From: Lanius collurio
Taxonomy: Eukaryota > Chordata > Aves > Passeriformes > Laniidae
DNA: 64,000 nt
Direction of reading: 5' to 3'
Assembly (NCBI GenBank): GCA_020086605.1
Contig: JACBWW010000004.1
Location: 7,883,382-7,947,381 of the forward strand
Position numbers and translations under genes: made by a program. Positions 37,963-50,828 of this stretch are shown one piece after another. Below the pieces are notes generated by a model. The model saw nothing but the letters and a program-made list of their open reading frames with translations, did no database searches and was not told where the DNA came from. Numbering within the stretch: the stretch's first letter is position 1; each line of letters starts with the position of its first letter.

Positions 37963-38929
37963 CTCATCTGATGGTAAGGTAGGATTGTTTCAAATGAGAT
38001 GCAGACTTGTTGTAGCCTTTGAGATACATATAACAGAAGAAAAACCTGACCTGAAAAGGATTGAAAGAGATGACACAACACACAATTTACTGCCAGGATC
38101 CATAGTACATCATGAATACTTACTATCTGGGAAAACATATCAAACCTATCAAACCTTCCAGCATGACAATACTTGTGCAGCCAGAGCAGCTTTAGTTAGA
38201 TTTCTTAGGGAGTGAAAGAAAAAATACATTGGAACCTCTTGGGGTCAGACCCTCCCAAGTCATGGGCTACAGAGGGATCTGTAATGCAGTGTAGGGTTTA
38301 AATTAGGTCTCCTGAGATCTTCAGGGAGCATAAAATGGGAAAGAATGTATCTATACTTGTAACTTTAGGTTAAGAAGAAGAAAAACAAATGGAGAAATCT
38401 TTCTTCAGGGGCCTGCCAAGACACATGTTATTTATAGTTATAAAACTAGTTTCAGTTCTATTTTGAAACATTTCCATAGGGACTCATTTCTAATTGCAAG
38501 GCTAAAAATTGTAGCAGTGGCTTCTGTGTGTTAATGAGCACCTGTACCCTTTCTGGGTGTCTGGGAGCACCATTCTCCCTCTGTGCTGTCTCATCACATT
38601 CCACAGCACTACCATATGTAGGAATATTTCTCCCTTGGACAGTCTTTTTAACCTGGTAGCACAGGGGAGCCAGCAGTTCCACCTGAACAACATTGTGGGA
38701 GTCCGAGAGCCACTTCCTCGCAGCTGGACTCCCATACCTATAAAACACTTTTCTTTGTGGTCTCTTGCTCATGAAACAGAATGAAAGCAGAGCAAGTCAG
38801 AGTACTTTTATTTTACAGTGAGCCTGACATCTGGCAAGCATCTGGTTGGGGATTCTTATCAGGAAGGGTGGAGGTTAGCAATTTTACAGGTATAGGACCT
38901 TTAATCTGCAGGAGATCTGGAGTCAGAGA
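37963..38929. other. Unique DNA, no gene supported
   Basis: Overlapping frames on both strands around 38458-38784 reach 104 codons without any family resemblance or splice context. No repeat was recognised. Confidence 0.5.
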
Positions 38930-39003
38930 ATATTAGGCATTATAAAATGGGTTAGTTTTTACCAGAGAAATAAGTGACTTATCAAGCAGAGGACAGCAAG
39001 AAG
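38930..39003 (-). mobile_element. Possible MIR-like remnant, reverse orientation
   Basis: 'ataaaatggg' followed by 'agagaaataagtgacttatc' and 'gacagcaag' parallels the reverse complement of the MIR core: a cccattttacag-type box, then 'agagaagttaagtgacttgccc' in parts, then 'cacagcaag'. The match is short and by eye, and chance similarity cannot be excluded. Confidence 0.4.
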
Positions 39004-40799
39004 TCTTCTTCTTTTTCTCAAGAAAATCTTGTAGCTCTACATTAGGATGTCCCAATACTGTGTTGCCAGTGATAATGCAGTCATAATGGCTCAACAAAAC
39101 AGTGCAATTCTCTGCTTTACTGTAATATTTCTTCATAACAGAGACACTGAAAATGAGAACTGGTTTGCATTCTGGATTTCAAATCTGAAAGAAAGCTGCT
39201 GTACAGGTTATGTTGGCTTCAGGACACAGGTTTCCCTTAGTGGGGAAATGGAAGATTGTTTGAAGAGAGATGGCAACTACACATACACACAATGGGCCTT
39301 GCACAACCTTTCTGTAGCTTTTGCTACTGCACAATTACAGAAGAGCAGAATTTCAGTGCAAATGGGAGCTGCTGCTTCTGCTTATCTGGTGATGGCAGCT
39401 TCAGAGAAGTAAAAAATAAGCCATACTGTACGATGATTAATAACCTTTAGGGAAAAATTGTGTCCTGTTCCTAATCCTGCTTGTGGCAGGAGCATAACTG
39501 CAATGCTGTTCTGCATCATCTCAGGGAATGGTGGTATATGATAAAAGCTTAAGGGATTGCAGGCCAAAATGTTTATACCTGAAGCAGAAATGTTCTTGCA
39601 GATACATGTCTCTGGCAGGTACGGTCAGGAGTGGCCATAAAAAGGATGATGATGGCAGAATAAATACATGCTGTCCAAAAATTTAGAAACTGCTTCCTAC
39701 AACTAGAATCTCACTCTGCTAACAAGCTCATTTTGACTGGGAGAAGCCACAAGCAACATTATCTATGACCTACTCCTTGCCCTTAAAATCTAGTACTTTG
39801 ATTAATTTAGCTTCAGGAATACAAGTAGGTGCTTCGTCTCTTTTTTTGTTTTCTTTCTGTGCTGGACCCATGCTTCACCAAGCAGCATTTATTCCTAAAT
39901 AATGGAATATCTCAGGGGTTAGGATGAGAAGTAAACATTTTGTCTGGAAGGGATAACTAATCAACTCAAGATTTTTTCAGGGGAGACCAGGTATGCAGGC
40001 AACAAACACATTAATTCCAGTTTTTATTTTGCCTCCTGAAGGTGAATTTCCAGAAGCAATAACAGATGGCTGGGTTTTTTCATTGTCTGACCTGGGGTTG
40101 TCACTGCTTGAAAAACCCCATTGAGTGCATTGCAAGGTGGACTCACCTTTGGGGTTTTATGTCTCAACCAACCAGTGTTTGTAAGATGGTTATACTTTTT
40201 GTTCATGGAGATAGGAAATTAAATTTCACTAGCAGCAGTTCACCTACAAAACATGAAGTTCCTAGTCCAATGAACTCTTCTGCTACTACTGCTAGGCTGA
40301 AAGCTGAGAAAATTAGTGAGGAAATAAATTAGTGACTATCTGTTGGGCAGAAGCAAGTAAAGGTAAAACCTTTAGATGAACAACCATGTATCCTTTGCAG
40401 TTAGTGGAACTGAAATGAACGTAGAAATATTCCTGTGGACAGCTTGAAAAAAATGGCAATATTAAATTCAGGACATACAATAGTCCTGGGCTTGTTGATA
40501 AAGTGATGCTAAACCAGTAGTATTTTACTGCAGGAGTTTATGGGTTCTGGCTGTCAGGATGTTCTGTTAATTTGGGTGCAGGTAAGAATTTGGTATGTCA
40601 GTCATAATCTTTGGTGAAGTGACTATCTAAGAGTTTTAAAACTGTGCTTTATGGCCTGAATAGTCTAACTATATAGATCACCCCTTAGATCATTTTATAT
40701 CTTTTGAATTTATTTTTTAGATTAATTTGCTATTTTCTTTTCCCATTGTAAGGGGATGACTGGTTGTGAACAAATGGCCCTTTACTCTCTCGTAAATGG
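39004..40799. other. Unique DNA, no gene supported
   Basis: The longest frame is 121 codons (39047-39412, plus strand). It has no recognisable domain, no splice evidence, and is one of several overlapping frames. No repeat was recognised. Confidence 0.5.
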
Positions 40800-40910
40800 A
40801 ACAGATTGAGCTTCTTGAACCTTTCACTGTAAGACCTATTCTTTAAATACTTTAACCATTACTTCAGCTTTGCTCTGAATGCTTCCAGCTTATCTAAAAT
40901 GAACATAATT
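40800..40910 (-). mobile_element. Diverged CR1/L3-type LINE remnant
   Basis: 'gagcttcttgaacctttcac' followed by 'tgtaagacc', 'ctttaaccatt', 'agctttgctctgaatgcttcc' in parts and 'agctt' matches the reverse complement of the CR1 segment before its 3' end. In that segment a cagcctttcctcataagac box is followed by cttaatcatc, then gtagcccttcgctggactctctcc. The spacing of all boxes is kept, but about a third of bases differ by eye. It is an inert fossil. Confidence 0.5.
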
Positions 40911-43238
40911 AGTCACCTAGCCCTGTCAATGGCTATTTCAAGAAACTATGTAAGATAACTATATATAAGCTCATCAAGCTGCAGAGTTCAAGAGAGGTTA
41001 CAAGTTTCTACTGTACTTTGTGTGATTTGTACAGATCTGAGCTCCAAAAAAGAGTTGCCTGAGGAAAATATTTTCTGAAAATGTTGTTAGAGAAGTAGAT
41101 TTTGTTTTCCTCATCCAGATGTCCACAATGACAAATGATTTGTAAGACACAGCACTTATTAATTTGGCTTTGCAATTTCCTTATAAAAGCTACTCAACAT
41201 CCAGATCAAAGTCAAGAGAAAGAGATGTCCCAGAAAGGACAGAAACTCAGATTTGGGGGTACAAGTTTGCAAATTTGCTTTGTTATCAGAGAAGCTCAAA
41301 TGAAAACCCAAGTGCTGAGGTAAAAGAAAAATCCAATTTCTATCAACATAGAAGAATGTTCAGGTGCACTGCTGGGAATACAGAAGACTGACTTTGTGAG
41401 CAGCTTAACTACTCAAGTCTGTTTTCCTACAAATTCATGTCAGAAGATTTTTCTAGCCCTGGCTGCAATAAATGGATCTGTGTACTCTTTCAACTATGAA
41501 ATAAATGCCATATCATGAGCAGGCATGCCCTCGTGGACTCACTGGTTTTTACCTTTTCCTAGACTGTCTTACTGTTGATGACAAAATGTGTAGTAGTTGA
41601 GGTCTGCCCATCTCTTCTTAGGTGGAGGCACTTCTTTTTGTATGTACTTCCCCTAGCTATTCATCAACATTCAAAAAAGTTCTAGAAAGTTAAATACCTT
41701 TCAGGTTTTACTTCCTCTATGACATTGGTTTGAATTTTTTCTCTACTAAAGAAAGGTTATTGCATAAGAAATGACAGAGAGGCTGGTCATCTTGGTCATA
41801 TCTCCTTCAGAAAGCAGCCCTAAAAGGAGAAATAAAGGAAGAATAATGCAAAGAAACCTAAAGAAAATCCCTTTACCTTATCTCTTTCCCTTTCATTCAC
41901 TATTTCACCTTTACTTGAGTTTGAGGCTCAATCTTTTAAGATAATTTCAATTTTCAATATGAACATGAAATTAAAATTTTTATGTATATTGAATCACAAC
42001 TAGGACTTTCTACAATTATCATTACAAATCACATTATTTATCTGAGTATTTTATGAGAAAGAAATCTAAAAGGGTGAAATCCTTTTGTTACTTCCTTTTC
42101 TGGATGTCAGTGTTTTATCAGACACCAGTATTCACAGTCTACTAAAAGCAAAATATTCTGTATTTTTAAATGCTCTGTGGAAAGAAATTTCTAAAATGAA
42201 CTACCAAGCATAGTATCTAAACACTGAAGATTAAGGAAGTGGTGTTCACAGTGGATTTGAGAAAAGATAAATAAGTTCACTTGACCATCAATACAGACCT
42301 TTTTGAGGAAGATAGACCATATAAAATGTATTTTAATTGTTGTTTTCATCAGAATTATCACATTTTCAGAAAAGATCTAGCAAAATTGGATCTGAGTTGC
42401 CTTGTTGTTTAGAGCACATTTAACTTACAGCTTTAAAAAATGAATGAAGAATGAAAACCATGAATGTGGGAAGATTCTTCCAAGTTGTTTTAGCTACTCT
42501 TTATTTAATCTCACTGCTCAGCTGCCCGAATCCGGATGGAAGGATCAAATACCCAGAGAATGGCATAGAAAGAGCCATCACAAGGAGAAGAGGACATCCA
42601 GTTGGACTGATGTAATCACCCAAATGTCTCTCCAGCTCAGCTCTAATTGAGGTTGTCATGACTTGGCAGAGCAAAACCAAATTTTGTTGATGAAATTTTC
42701 ATTACTATTAAATGAGACGATCAGCGTTATGTAAGATCACCAAGTGGGTTGCAGAAATGAGGAGGTTAGGCTGTTCTCTAAGCTCCTTATCTTGCATCTA
42801 TAGAATTTAAAAATTCAGGCCCAACTCCCTTTCTGGGGTCTTTTACAAAACTCTTTTAAGACTGCACAGGAAACTGACTGGTTGAAGCAGATGTTCGGCT
42901 TCACCCACAAAAAGGCATCGGACCCTGCTCAGCTGCTCCTGCGTTTTTGGAGGAGGATGGGGACACACTGGGGAGTCCAAAAAACTCTACCCCTCACTGA
43001 GTAGCAGGGTTTCTGGTATCATTTACTATATATATCAGCTGTAACTGAGGGATACAAAAAGACAGCTTTGCTTTGTGGGAATGGAGAGATTTATTTTTTT
43101 GTATTGCTTTAAAAGATAGGTGGAAAAGCTGAAATAGTCAGTGCGGGGGTGGGAGGGTCAAAGCACAGATCTGGATCTCTAGCAGATTTAGGGTCCTTGA
43201 GCAACTCTCTTTCTTTTTATCCTTTGATTTTCTTCTTC
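40911..43238. other. Unique AT-rich DNA, no gene supported
   Basis: No frame above 78 codons and no feature I can name. GC content rises slightly around 42880-42980. Confidence 0.5.
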
Positions 43239-43315
43239 TTTTTTTTTTTTTTTTTTTTTTTTTTTGTTTTGTTTTGTTTTGTTTTTTGTTTTGTTTTTCT
43301 TCTTTTCTTTTTGGT
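43239..43315. repeat. Poly-T tract with GTTTT pentamers
   Basis: Twenty-seven T bases (43239-43265) are followed by GTTTT units and then CTT/CTTTT-rich sequence. On the minus strand this reads as a K/Q/N-rich frame, which is an artefact. No polyadenylation signal is seen to suggest a retroposon. Confidence 0.92.
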
Positions 43316-43600
43316 TTGAACCTGATTCTAATAAACAAGAATTAACCACTAATGAGAAGCAATGGAGTTGTGTTTCTTTCCTTCTCCTTTGCTCATGGAA
43401 CTCCTGTTGAGTACGACACCCTGGAATAAAGCTTCCTTCACAGCAGCATCAAGGAATTCTTTTCACTTCTGGAGTCTGTGAGTTTGGTAAAAGTCCCTTC
43501 CTTACCCTGAGGTCAGTGATGTCTGTAGTGTAATTTAAGGCATTAGAGAGAAACAATTAGTTTGCCTGGTGCCTAAACTGCTGCTGAACAACCAACCACA

Positions 43601-43672
43601 GAAGCTTTAAAAAACTTTAAAAGAAGCTTAAAAATCTTTAAAGCTTAAAAGCTTTAAAATCTTTAAAAAACT
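43601..43672. repeat. Cryptic CTTTAAA-rich repeat
   Basis: Seven or so irregular copies of (A)NCTTTAAAA or AAGCTT-like words are packed in 72 bases. TTTAAA and AAGCTT are self-complementary, so the region could fold into several alternative short hairpins. Confidence 0.8.
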
Positions 43673-46600
43673 CCTCATGACTTTATTTATCTGGACTTTC
43701 AGTTGCCATCCAGATGCAAGAAATTACTTTAGTTCATTTTAATTCTTGCCATTTTCTCAGCACTGTGCTACTTTAGGAGGCAAATAAATGCAGCAGGAAG
43801 ATACCTATAGATGTGTTCAGCAGCTGGAGGGTTTATGATCTAACCTAAAAAATGCAAGTTGGTTTTCTTGTAGTAATTAATACCAGCAACACTTCTACTA
43901 AATGCTTCTGTGTGCCTCATAGAGCTCTTCATGTCTCAGCAGTAGGTTGAAGCTCTGAGTGGCACAGTTTCACTCACCAGCCCTGAGTTTTACTGAATGG
44001 GTTTGTAAACCTCAGTGAACGCTCATAAAACTAAGCCCCAGGCTTCACAACAACCCCTTACTTAAATTTTAAAGGAATCAACCTAACCCACACTCTTTAC
44101 CAGATATAAAATTTATTTTACAGAAGCAGAAAAACCACAAGTCATTTTGGTGGAAGGATTTTAAGCCTTGAACAATGGATAAACACTCGTTTGTCCCAAA
44201 TGCAAAGATTCCTGCCCTGCTGCAAATAGTATTATGTGTTATTTTAACTTAGTCTTAAGATAAAATCAACCCAGGATTGAAAAAAAAATGGTCATTTTGG
44301 AGAAAATAAGGACCTGATATCTTGGAGCAGTTACTTGAGGCTTACATCAATAAATATTTTCTACTGTGGACCACAAAGAGTTATCTGTAAAACTTAGTAC
44401 TAATGAAAAAAATAGCAGAGGGAGAGATAATCCATATTGCCTTTCAACCAACACCGGGGATGTACTTGAGAATGTAGATGTTCCTGTAACTGTAAAAACA
44501 CTGTATTATGGTAAACAATCCAAATTAATTTCAGCCACCTGAGGCCCAGGGGAGAAGTGATACAGTCTCTGTCAAGCCCACACTTGGTGTTATGTTTTGC
44601 AGTATTTCAGGAAGAGGCACAGTGCTTACTGTTATGCAGAAGAGAAAAAGTACATTTATTTTCATCATGAGGTGAACTTTACACCGTTACTCAACTTTGC
44701 AAAGTAGCAAGAACCTAACAGTACTCATCTTTTCTCTGAGCTGCTATCCCAAATGCTGATGATAGATAATAACATTGTGATTTGTTTGGATTAAAACCAG
44801 TTAAAAAAAAAAGGCACAAAAGAATTGTCTGTATCATCTGCCATACAGATGAGGCTAAGATTTTCCCACAAAAGCATACATAGGGTCTGAATAATTTGAG
44901 GATGGAGTTGAGAGAGATAATGGGAAAAAAGATTAACAATGTGTATTCCAGAGGCTCCCAGCTGGACATGAAATGAAAATAATGACTGTTAGGATGTCAG
45001 TCTGCTCTTTGATAAATCTCATAATTATTATCAGACCCATATCTGATAACAGCTGGCTGTAAGAGAGGAACCAAGCTACTTCTACCCGTTTACTTTGTCC
45101 ATTGTCTTCTTCATCTCAAGCTGATGGGAAAGTTTAATGTTATTTAGTTTGACCTTTCTTTTCTACCAGTCTTTTTTTTAATGGGTATTCTCGATGCAGT
45201 GTTGAATTTTAAAACTGATATGGTTGGTTTCAAAGCCTTGAACATCAGATATGTACAGCTAGAAAACAGAGTGACTGTTTACGTTAGTCTAACCAAAAAT
45301 GCAAAGTACTAATAGGAAAAAATAACTTTAAACATTTAATAGTTAATTTCTTTTTGCTAATCTTGTTTTACTGGAGTATTTTCTTCAACAGAGAGAGGTA
45401 AACTGGGCATCACTGTTAAGTTAAGGAGTGGCAAAATGAAGTCCTTTCACATGTTCTTCTGTTTTAAGTAAGCCATGTTAGCCAAAGTAGTGATAACACA
45501 ATAGCACACTGCTTGTACCAGCTAGATTCAGGCAGAGAATTTGTGCCAATTCAAGGGAATCTCAGCTTTAACTCCAGCTTCATGTATCTCTTACCATTGC
45601 TCAGAAGGTACGTAAAAAAATCAATCAAGGTGAAAATTTGTGGTTTATAACCATTTATGTATTCCTAGTCTTCAAGTCCCCTTGATTTTTAATGCACACA
45701 AGCGCTATTGAAAAAAATCTCTCTCTCAGCTACTCTGGAATTTAGCCAATCATAGTCCTCTGAATGTACAAACATCCCAAGTTCTTAGGTACTCATGAAA
45801 TTTTACTCACCCTCAAATATATAGCTCTTCTAATAATCTAAAGTACAAACATCTCTGCTTTCCACTAGGCACAATTGAAACAGTTAAGATCCCTGATCAA
45901 GAAACTGTTCTCACCCTTATGAGATGATTTGCTAAACTAAATAGAAAGTTCTGATAAAAATATTTTAGCCTAAAAATCTTCTTCATTTCTAAAATTGCTA
46001 TTGGATATGTTTTTGCAAAATCACATTTGATTCAATAAACACAAATATAGTAGAAATTTGTTTGCCAGTTATTCTTCCAAATAGACATACCTTTTTAAGC
46101 ATTAAAACAAAGGTAATTACACAGGACTGAAAGTAATTACAATGTAATTTGCTATTCAATAGGCTTTTTTCTTTTTTAATCACAGATGGTTTAATATGAG
46201 TAAACTGAGCCTTTGCTTGGTGGTTTCATTCACATAATCTCCAGCTTATTCTTTTTATCCTTCTGCTATGAGTAGATGGAAAACAGGAATCTCAAATTAC
46301 TATCCTCTGCTTTTCTCTTAGTCTCAATCTATGTGGACTCTTATAATTATTTGAATGTCTTGTTCAATACTTCACATCCTCATCTATCTGTGAACAGTCT
46401 TATATCTATCTTTGAATAGTCATAAGAGTATGTCTTATAAAATTGTGTTCTGAAACTACTTCTGGATCAGAGAAAATTCCATTTTTGGACAGACTGGTAT
46501 AAACATTTTTATCTTAAAATCCATGGGAGAGATCTTGCAAAGTTAGGTGGGAATATGAACAATTTAGATGAAACAGTGTTCCTACACAGAAAATCAGAAA

Positions 46601-49172
46601 GAATATCTGTTTAAGGACTGAAGATTGTTCATTCACAAAATCATCTAGCAGTTATTTTTCCTCTTGAGTTCTTCCTTGCTCAATAGGTAATGTTTTGCTT
46701 CTGTGAGTGCTCCAGGTGTAGGCTCAGAGAGAAGGTACTGAAACATAGCAAGTTTTTCCAGGTTGCTCACCGTCCAGGCTAAACTGGGGTCTATTGTACC
46801 CAAGACTGAGACAACAAAACCCACATTTTCTTCCCGTTGAGACCTTGGAATTAATTCTGTTGTGATATGTGAGTAAAGTTTTAGTAAAAGTTGAAATGGG
46901 CCAACAGACTGTAGAGGTCTTTTGAAGTTTTGGAGGTGTGTTTGTGCCAGCAGAGGTCTTTTTTTTTCTTCTTTCTCTTCATCTCCTTCAGATTCAGGTC
47001 CCTTAGCACCCTTCCCATCTTTCAGGGCATGGAATCCTGATTGGTCTCTTTTCCCTTCCCCTCTTCACCCCTCACAGTTACATACCCGTGTAACTCTGTC
47101 AGCCTCCTCTCCAACATCCTTCACTCCCTTACAGTTAATTGCTTTCCACCTCTTCCAGCATGAAATTCCACTCTGCCTATCCCTTGGTCTCCATCCTCCA
47201 GTGCCCTATGACCACAGATGTGCAGAGACAGGACATTGTTGCTCCAGCAAAACCAACCTCTGTCTCAGAAGATGTGGGAAATGAAAAAGAAACTAGTTTT
47301 CCCCTGTCTAAAAATTACACTGATAATGTATATTTATGGTACCAGTGCTTATTGCATCACAAAATGCTCATTCTTATCCTGTTCAAAGTCTTACTGGTCT
47401 CTAAATTCCACTGCATTTGGTGTTCCACATTTAAACAGCAGTCACCTCTGAGAAAATCTATGTATATAGAGAAGAGGATATTCTGACAAAGAATATTCAC
47501 TAGGTGAATGGTCTGCAGCAAAATGTGTAAAATGTTCTTCACTGAGTTCAGAAAAAAATACTACAAATGATGTTACTATAGGATGTTCCTTTGTTGACTT
47601 GAAAGATGTTAGATGCTCAGGTAAGATTTGCCCAAATGCTTCATAGTTTTGGATTTAAAGTAAGGACCTTACAGTTCTGGATAAACATCAAAAATCATGC
47701 TTTCTGAGACACATACTGTTACTAAAAAGCATAGCTAAACATTTAAAAATACTATATTAAAAAGATGGTTATTCCAAAATATATTTTAAAAATACATCTT
47801 TTAGATATACATATGTACAGAATAGTGGCATAGAATCAAAAGCTAACATAATTCAACTCAATTTTTAATGTAAACTAACATAAAAGGTGATTGAAGTTTT
47901 CCAAAATTTGAAAATGTTCTGAAAGTGTAATTGGAATTCCAATGTAGAAGAAAAGTATAAGATTAATTTATGGAAAAATTGACAAAAATATTTGCTATTT
48001 TCAACAACTCAGCCACTCTGTAACTATATTTGTCTATTTAAATTTACATCTAGAATACAAAAATGTTAAACTTCAATCTTCTGTGATATTTTCAAGACAT
48101 CCTTACATCATAAAAAACCCACAGCAAACATGCAGAATTGCTGTTTCTACCTTTAAAATAAGAAATAAAGAAAAATATTTTCACACTGCTAAAATAGTCA
48201 GTTATAATAGTCATAATTATGCACCACCAACATTTAGTAAATGTACTTACATCAACATTGCCATCCAGATATCCACATTCCATCATTAAATATGATTAAA
48301 CTAGTATTAAATTCCTCCTTAGAATAAAACTCCATACAACTGATAATTAAACAAAATAGCAACTAAATTAGATCAAACTATTCAATGAGGAAGCCAATAA
48401 AGTAATAATAATAAAAGATCCAACTATAAAAAAAGTTACCACTGTAAATAAAACTGTATTTTGCACTTTGTCTAATGTTCACCATTATTCATGCTGGGAT
48501 TCAACAGTTTTAGGGGAAGTCTTAACTGGGATGTAGAAGAGGGTAAATTATTAAAGGAGGATTAGAATTTCCAGAATGAATGAAAATTCCAAGAAATAAG
48601 ATTCACTTGAATCATAGACAAGAAAAACATGCAAGCATATTGTCTGCAAAGACCACAAAATTTCAAGCCAGACTGTAAAACTGAAATAAGAATTATTTCA
48701 AATGAATGCTGGAAAAAGTGAACCAAGCAATTGGTTTTTGTCTGCATAATTTGATTGCTATTAAGTATCTTCTCAAATCTTTTGCTTTATTCTCTTCCTT
48801 TCACACATAAAGATCTGCATGTTCACCCCAGTTACAGAAAGGAGATTTTTAAACATCTTTGACAAGAAAAAATCCTATAGGAAAAAAGAAGACATGAAAT
48901 GACAAATGCCAGAATTGTTATGTAAGGGCAGTTTTCTCTCTAAACCTCTGAGAATATAAGTATTAGAGTTGGAAGAAGAAATACAGAAATACATTTACTA
49001 TTAAAATTTAACTCCTGACTATTGTTATCAATATTTCTGGAGATAAAGAAGACTCAAGAGCTAGAAGAGAAATAGAAAAGAACAGGTTAGGAACCCAATG
49101 AAATATAAACATGAGTATTTCCTATAGGACTAGAAGATGCCTTAACATTTTTACTAAGGAATTAAAGAAGAT
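43673..49172. other. Unique AT-rich DNA, no gene supported
   Basis: The best plus-strand frame (46922-47284, 120 codons) is a Ser/Pro/Leu-rich product of a C/T-rich region. It overlaps another frame of 115 codons, and neither has splice or family support. 47700-48480 is especially AT-rich. Confidence 0.5.
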
Positions 49173-49381
49173 CACTAAAACAGGGATCCCTGTTCCCAGG
49201 CAGACCCCACTCATGGCACCCTGCTCTCTTTTAGGGCCCCGGGCACCCCAAACCCCCCAATCAGGAACAGGGATGGGGCACATGTGGCATGGGGATAGGG
49301 ACAGGGACAGACCCGTACCCTGCAGAGTCCCTCCCCCCAGGATTTCAGGGAAAGGCACCTCCACAGATCCCTAATTTAGTG
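49173..49381. repeat. GC-rich dispersed repeat of unknown family, copy 1
   Basis: The core (49193-49365) is about 85% identical by eye to 60310-60481 and lies in the same orientation. It contains a GGGACAG-type reiteration, GACCCGTACCCTGCAG and CCCTCCCCCCAGGATTTCAGGG. It stands out as GC-rich in AT-rich surroundings. Immediately before the core is the perfect 16-base palindrome AACAGGGATCCCTGTT (49179-49194). The outermost 16 bases, CACTAAAACAGGGATC (49173-49188), match the reverse complement of 49366-49381 at 14 positions, like a terminal inverted repeat. The second copy lacks these ends. No target-site duplication is obvious. It could be a fragment of an LTR, a DNA-transposon derivative or a segmental copy. 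Both strands have short open frames through it, which I take as a base-composition effect. Confidence 0.72.
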
Positions 49382-50345
49382 TATTGAAACAGAGAGCTGT
49401 ATCCTTGTTTGTCTTTAAAGCTTGCTGAAGTGTTTTGATGATGCAGTGAATTATTGCAGTTGCGCTCTCCACTCCAGTTGAGCAGTTGAAGATCCTTTTT
49501 TCCAGGAATATAAATGACAATGAATGTGGTCAAGACAGCATGACATTAAGGAAGCTTTGAGCCAGTTTTTCATTAATAGGAAGAAAAGTTTCTTAGTAAG
49601 GGATGTTAACTATTTTGCTGGCGACTAGTGGCAAAAAGAGATGTTTGGCCTTTCAGAACAGGTATCATTTTGAGAGGAAGTAAAATTTCTCGAGTACCTC
49701 AGAGCTTGAGAGTTTGTATATTCAGGCTGAAATGATCTCATGAGTTCTGAGGTAGTTGATACAGAAATTTTTAAGGGTTCCTTGGTGTTAAAATGCACAG
49801 AAGGTGTTCAGTAGAACTTACGAAGTAGAAAAGTAATTAAAGATCCTGAAGCTCACACTAACAATTTTGATAGGCATCTACCTGCGCAGGTACTTAAGTG
49901 TCTCTGTTTCTCAAAAAATACGTGCACATTACCAGAATGTTTCAATAATTATATGCATACAGCCCTGGAATAACAGAGCACCTGATCACACCAAAGTGAG
50001 AATGAACTAAACTTTAGAAGCTTCTTTTTCCCAGTCAGCCTGTGTCATGACAGAGACACATTTGTATAAGGCAAGTTTAGTAGAGTGTACTATAGGCATC
50101 CTGAGAAATGGATGTAGTTATTGACCCCTGGAGGCTATTCAGGAAACTTTCATAAGCATTGGAAATTTCTGGATCCACCTCAACTCCTAGAAATGCATTT
50201 TAAGGGTCATTTGCTAATAATTAATCAGGTCTTGTGACCTTGAAAATGGTAACTTACTGGTCTTCCCCAATGCTATTTGACTCCAAAGCCATACTGCAAG
50301 AGAATGGGCATTCCTTCAGAAGCAGAACACACAGGCTGGAAAGTT
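49382..50345. other. Unique AT-rich DNA, no gene supported
   Basis: Short open frames only; no repeat or RNA gene recognised. Confidence 0.5.
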
Positions 50346-50828
50346 TCAAACCTGATCTGAAACAGATGAACAAAAGAGCATGAAGTGGGTATTGCCACAT
50401 TTGCACGAGTGACAGACTTTCTGATTAACTAGTGTCATCATTTGCTTTCTTTTCACAAATATATCTGCACCAGAGGTGATGCACCATATCTTTTCCTCTA
50501 TCTCTATTTTGAACCTTGTTGTTGAGCTCCGTTCTAACAGGAACGCCCTGCCCTGCATGCTGGCTGTGGTGGTGTGAGCAAACCATTTCCTGTTTGGATT
50601 AAAGATGATTATTTTCAGCTGATGCAAGCAGTGTGAAGGGGAACATCCAACAGCAAGTCTAGCACGGCTCCTTGTGGTATGGCTGCAACGGGCTGCTCTC
50701 TTTGCTTGCCAATGCACACCAGGATGTCTTGAAACATGAGGAGCCATGCGTGCCTTGGCCTCCAGGGCAGCTAGGGAAGGTAGGACTGATGGCAGAGCAG
50801 ATGACAATAGCTCATTCCAGCATCCCAT
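50346..50828 (-). other. Longest open reading frame in the window (160 codons), function and reality unknown
   Basis: The frame opens with an ATG in a good vertebrate context (A at -3, G at +4) and ends in TGA. The predicted protein has an Ala/Arg/His-rich first half and a basic middle. It has a CxxCxC group near residues 140-145, but no complete zinc finger or other domain I can recognise. There is no signal peptide or membrane segment. No splice structure was found, nor a nearby minus-strand polyadenylation signal. The underlying DNA is GC-richer (about 50520-50770), which by itself lengthens open frames. I think it is more likely chance than a gene. An unannotated single-exon gene or a lncRNA frame remains possible. 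Confidence 0.12.

Noticed and set aside
43138..43338. K/Q/N-rich 66-codon minus-strand frame
   Set aside because: It translates the poly-T and GTTTT tract.
46922..47486. Overlapping plus-strand frames of 120 and 115 codons rich in Ser, Pro and Leu
   Set aside because: The DNA is pyrimidine-rich, which favours such residues. Two frames overlap with no splice sites, domain or family resemblance.
49111..49374. Protein-coding exon in the GC-rich repeat copies (open on both strands in both copies)
   Set aside because: Open frames exist on both strands and the predicted proteins shift frame between copies, which points to base composition and not to selection on a protein.
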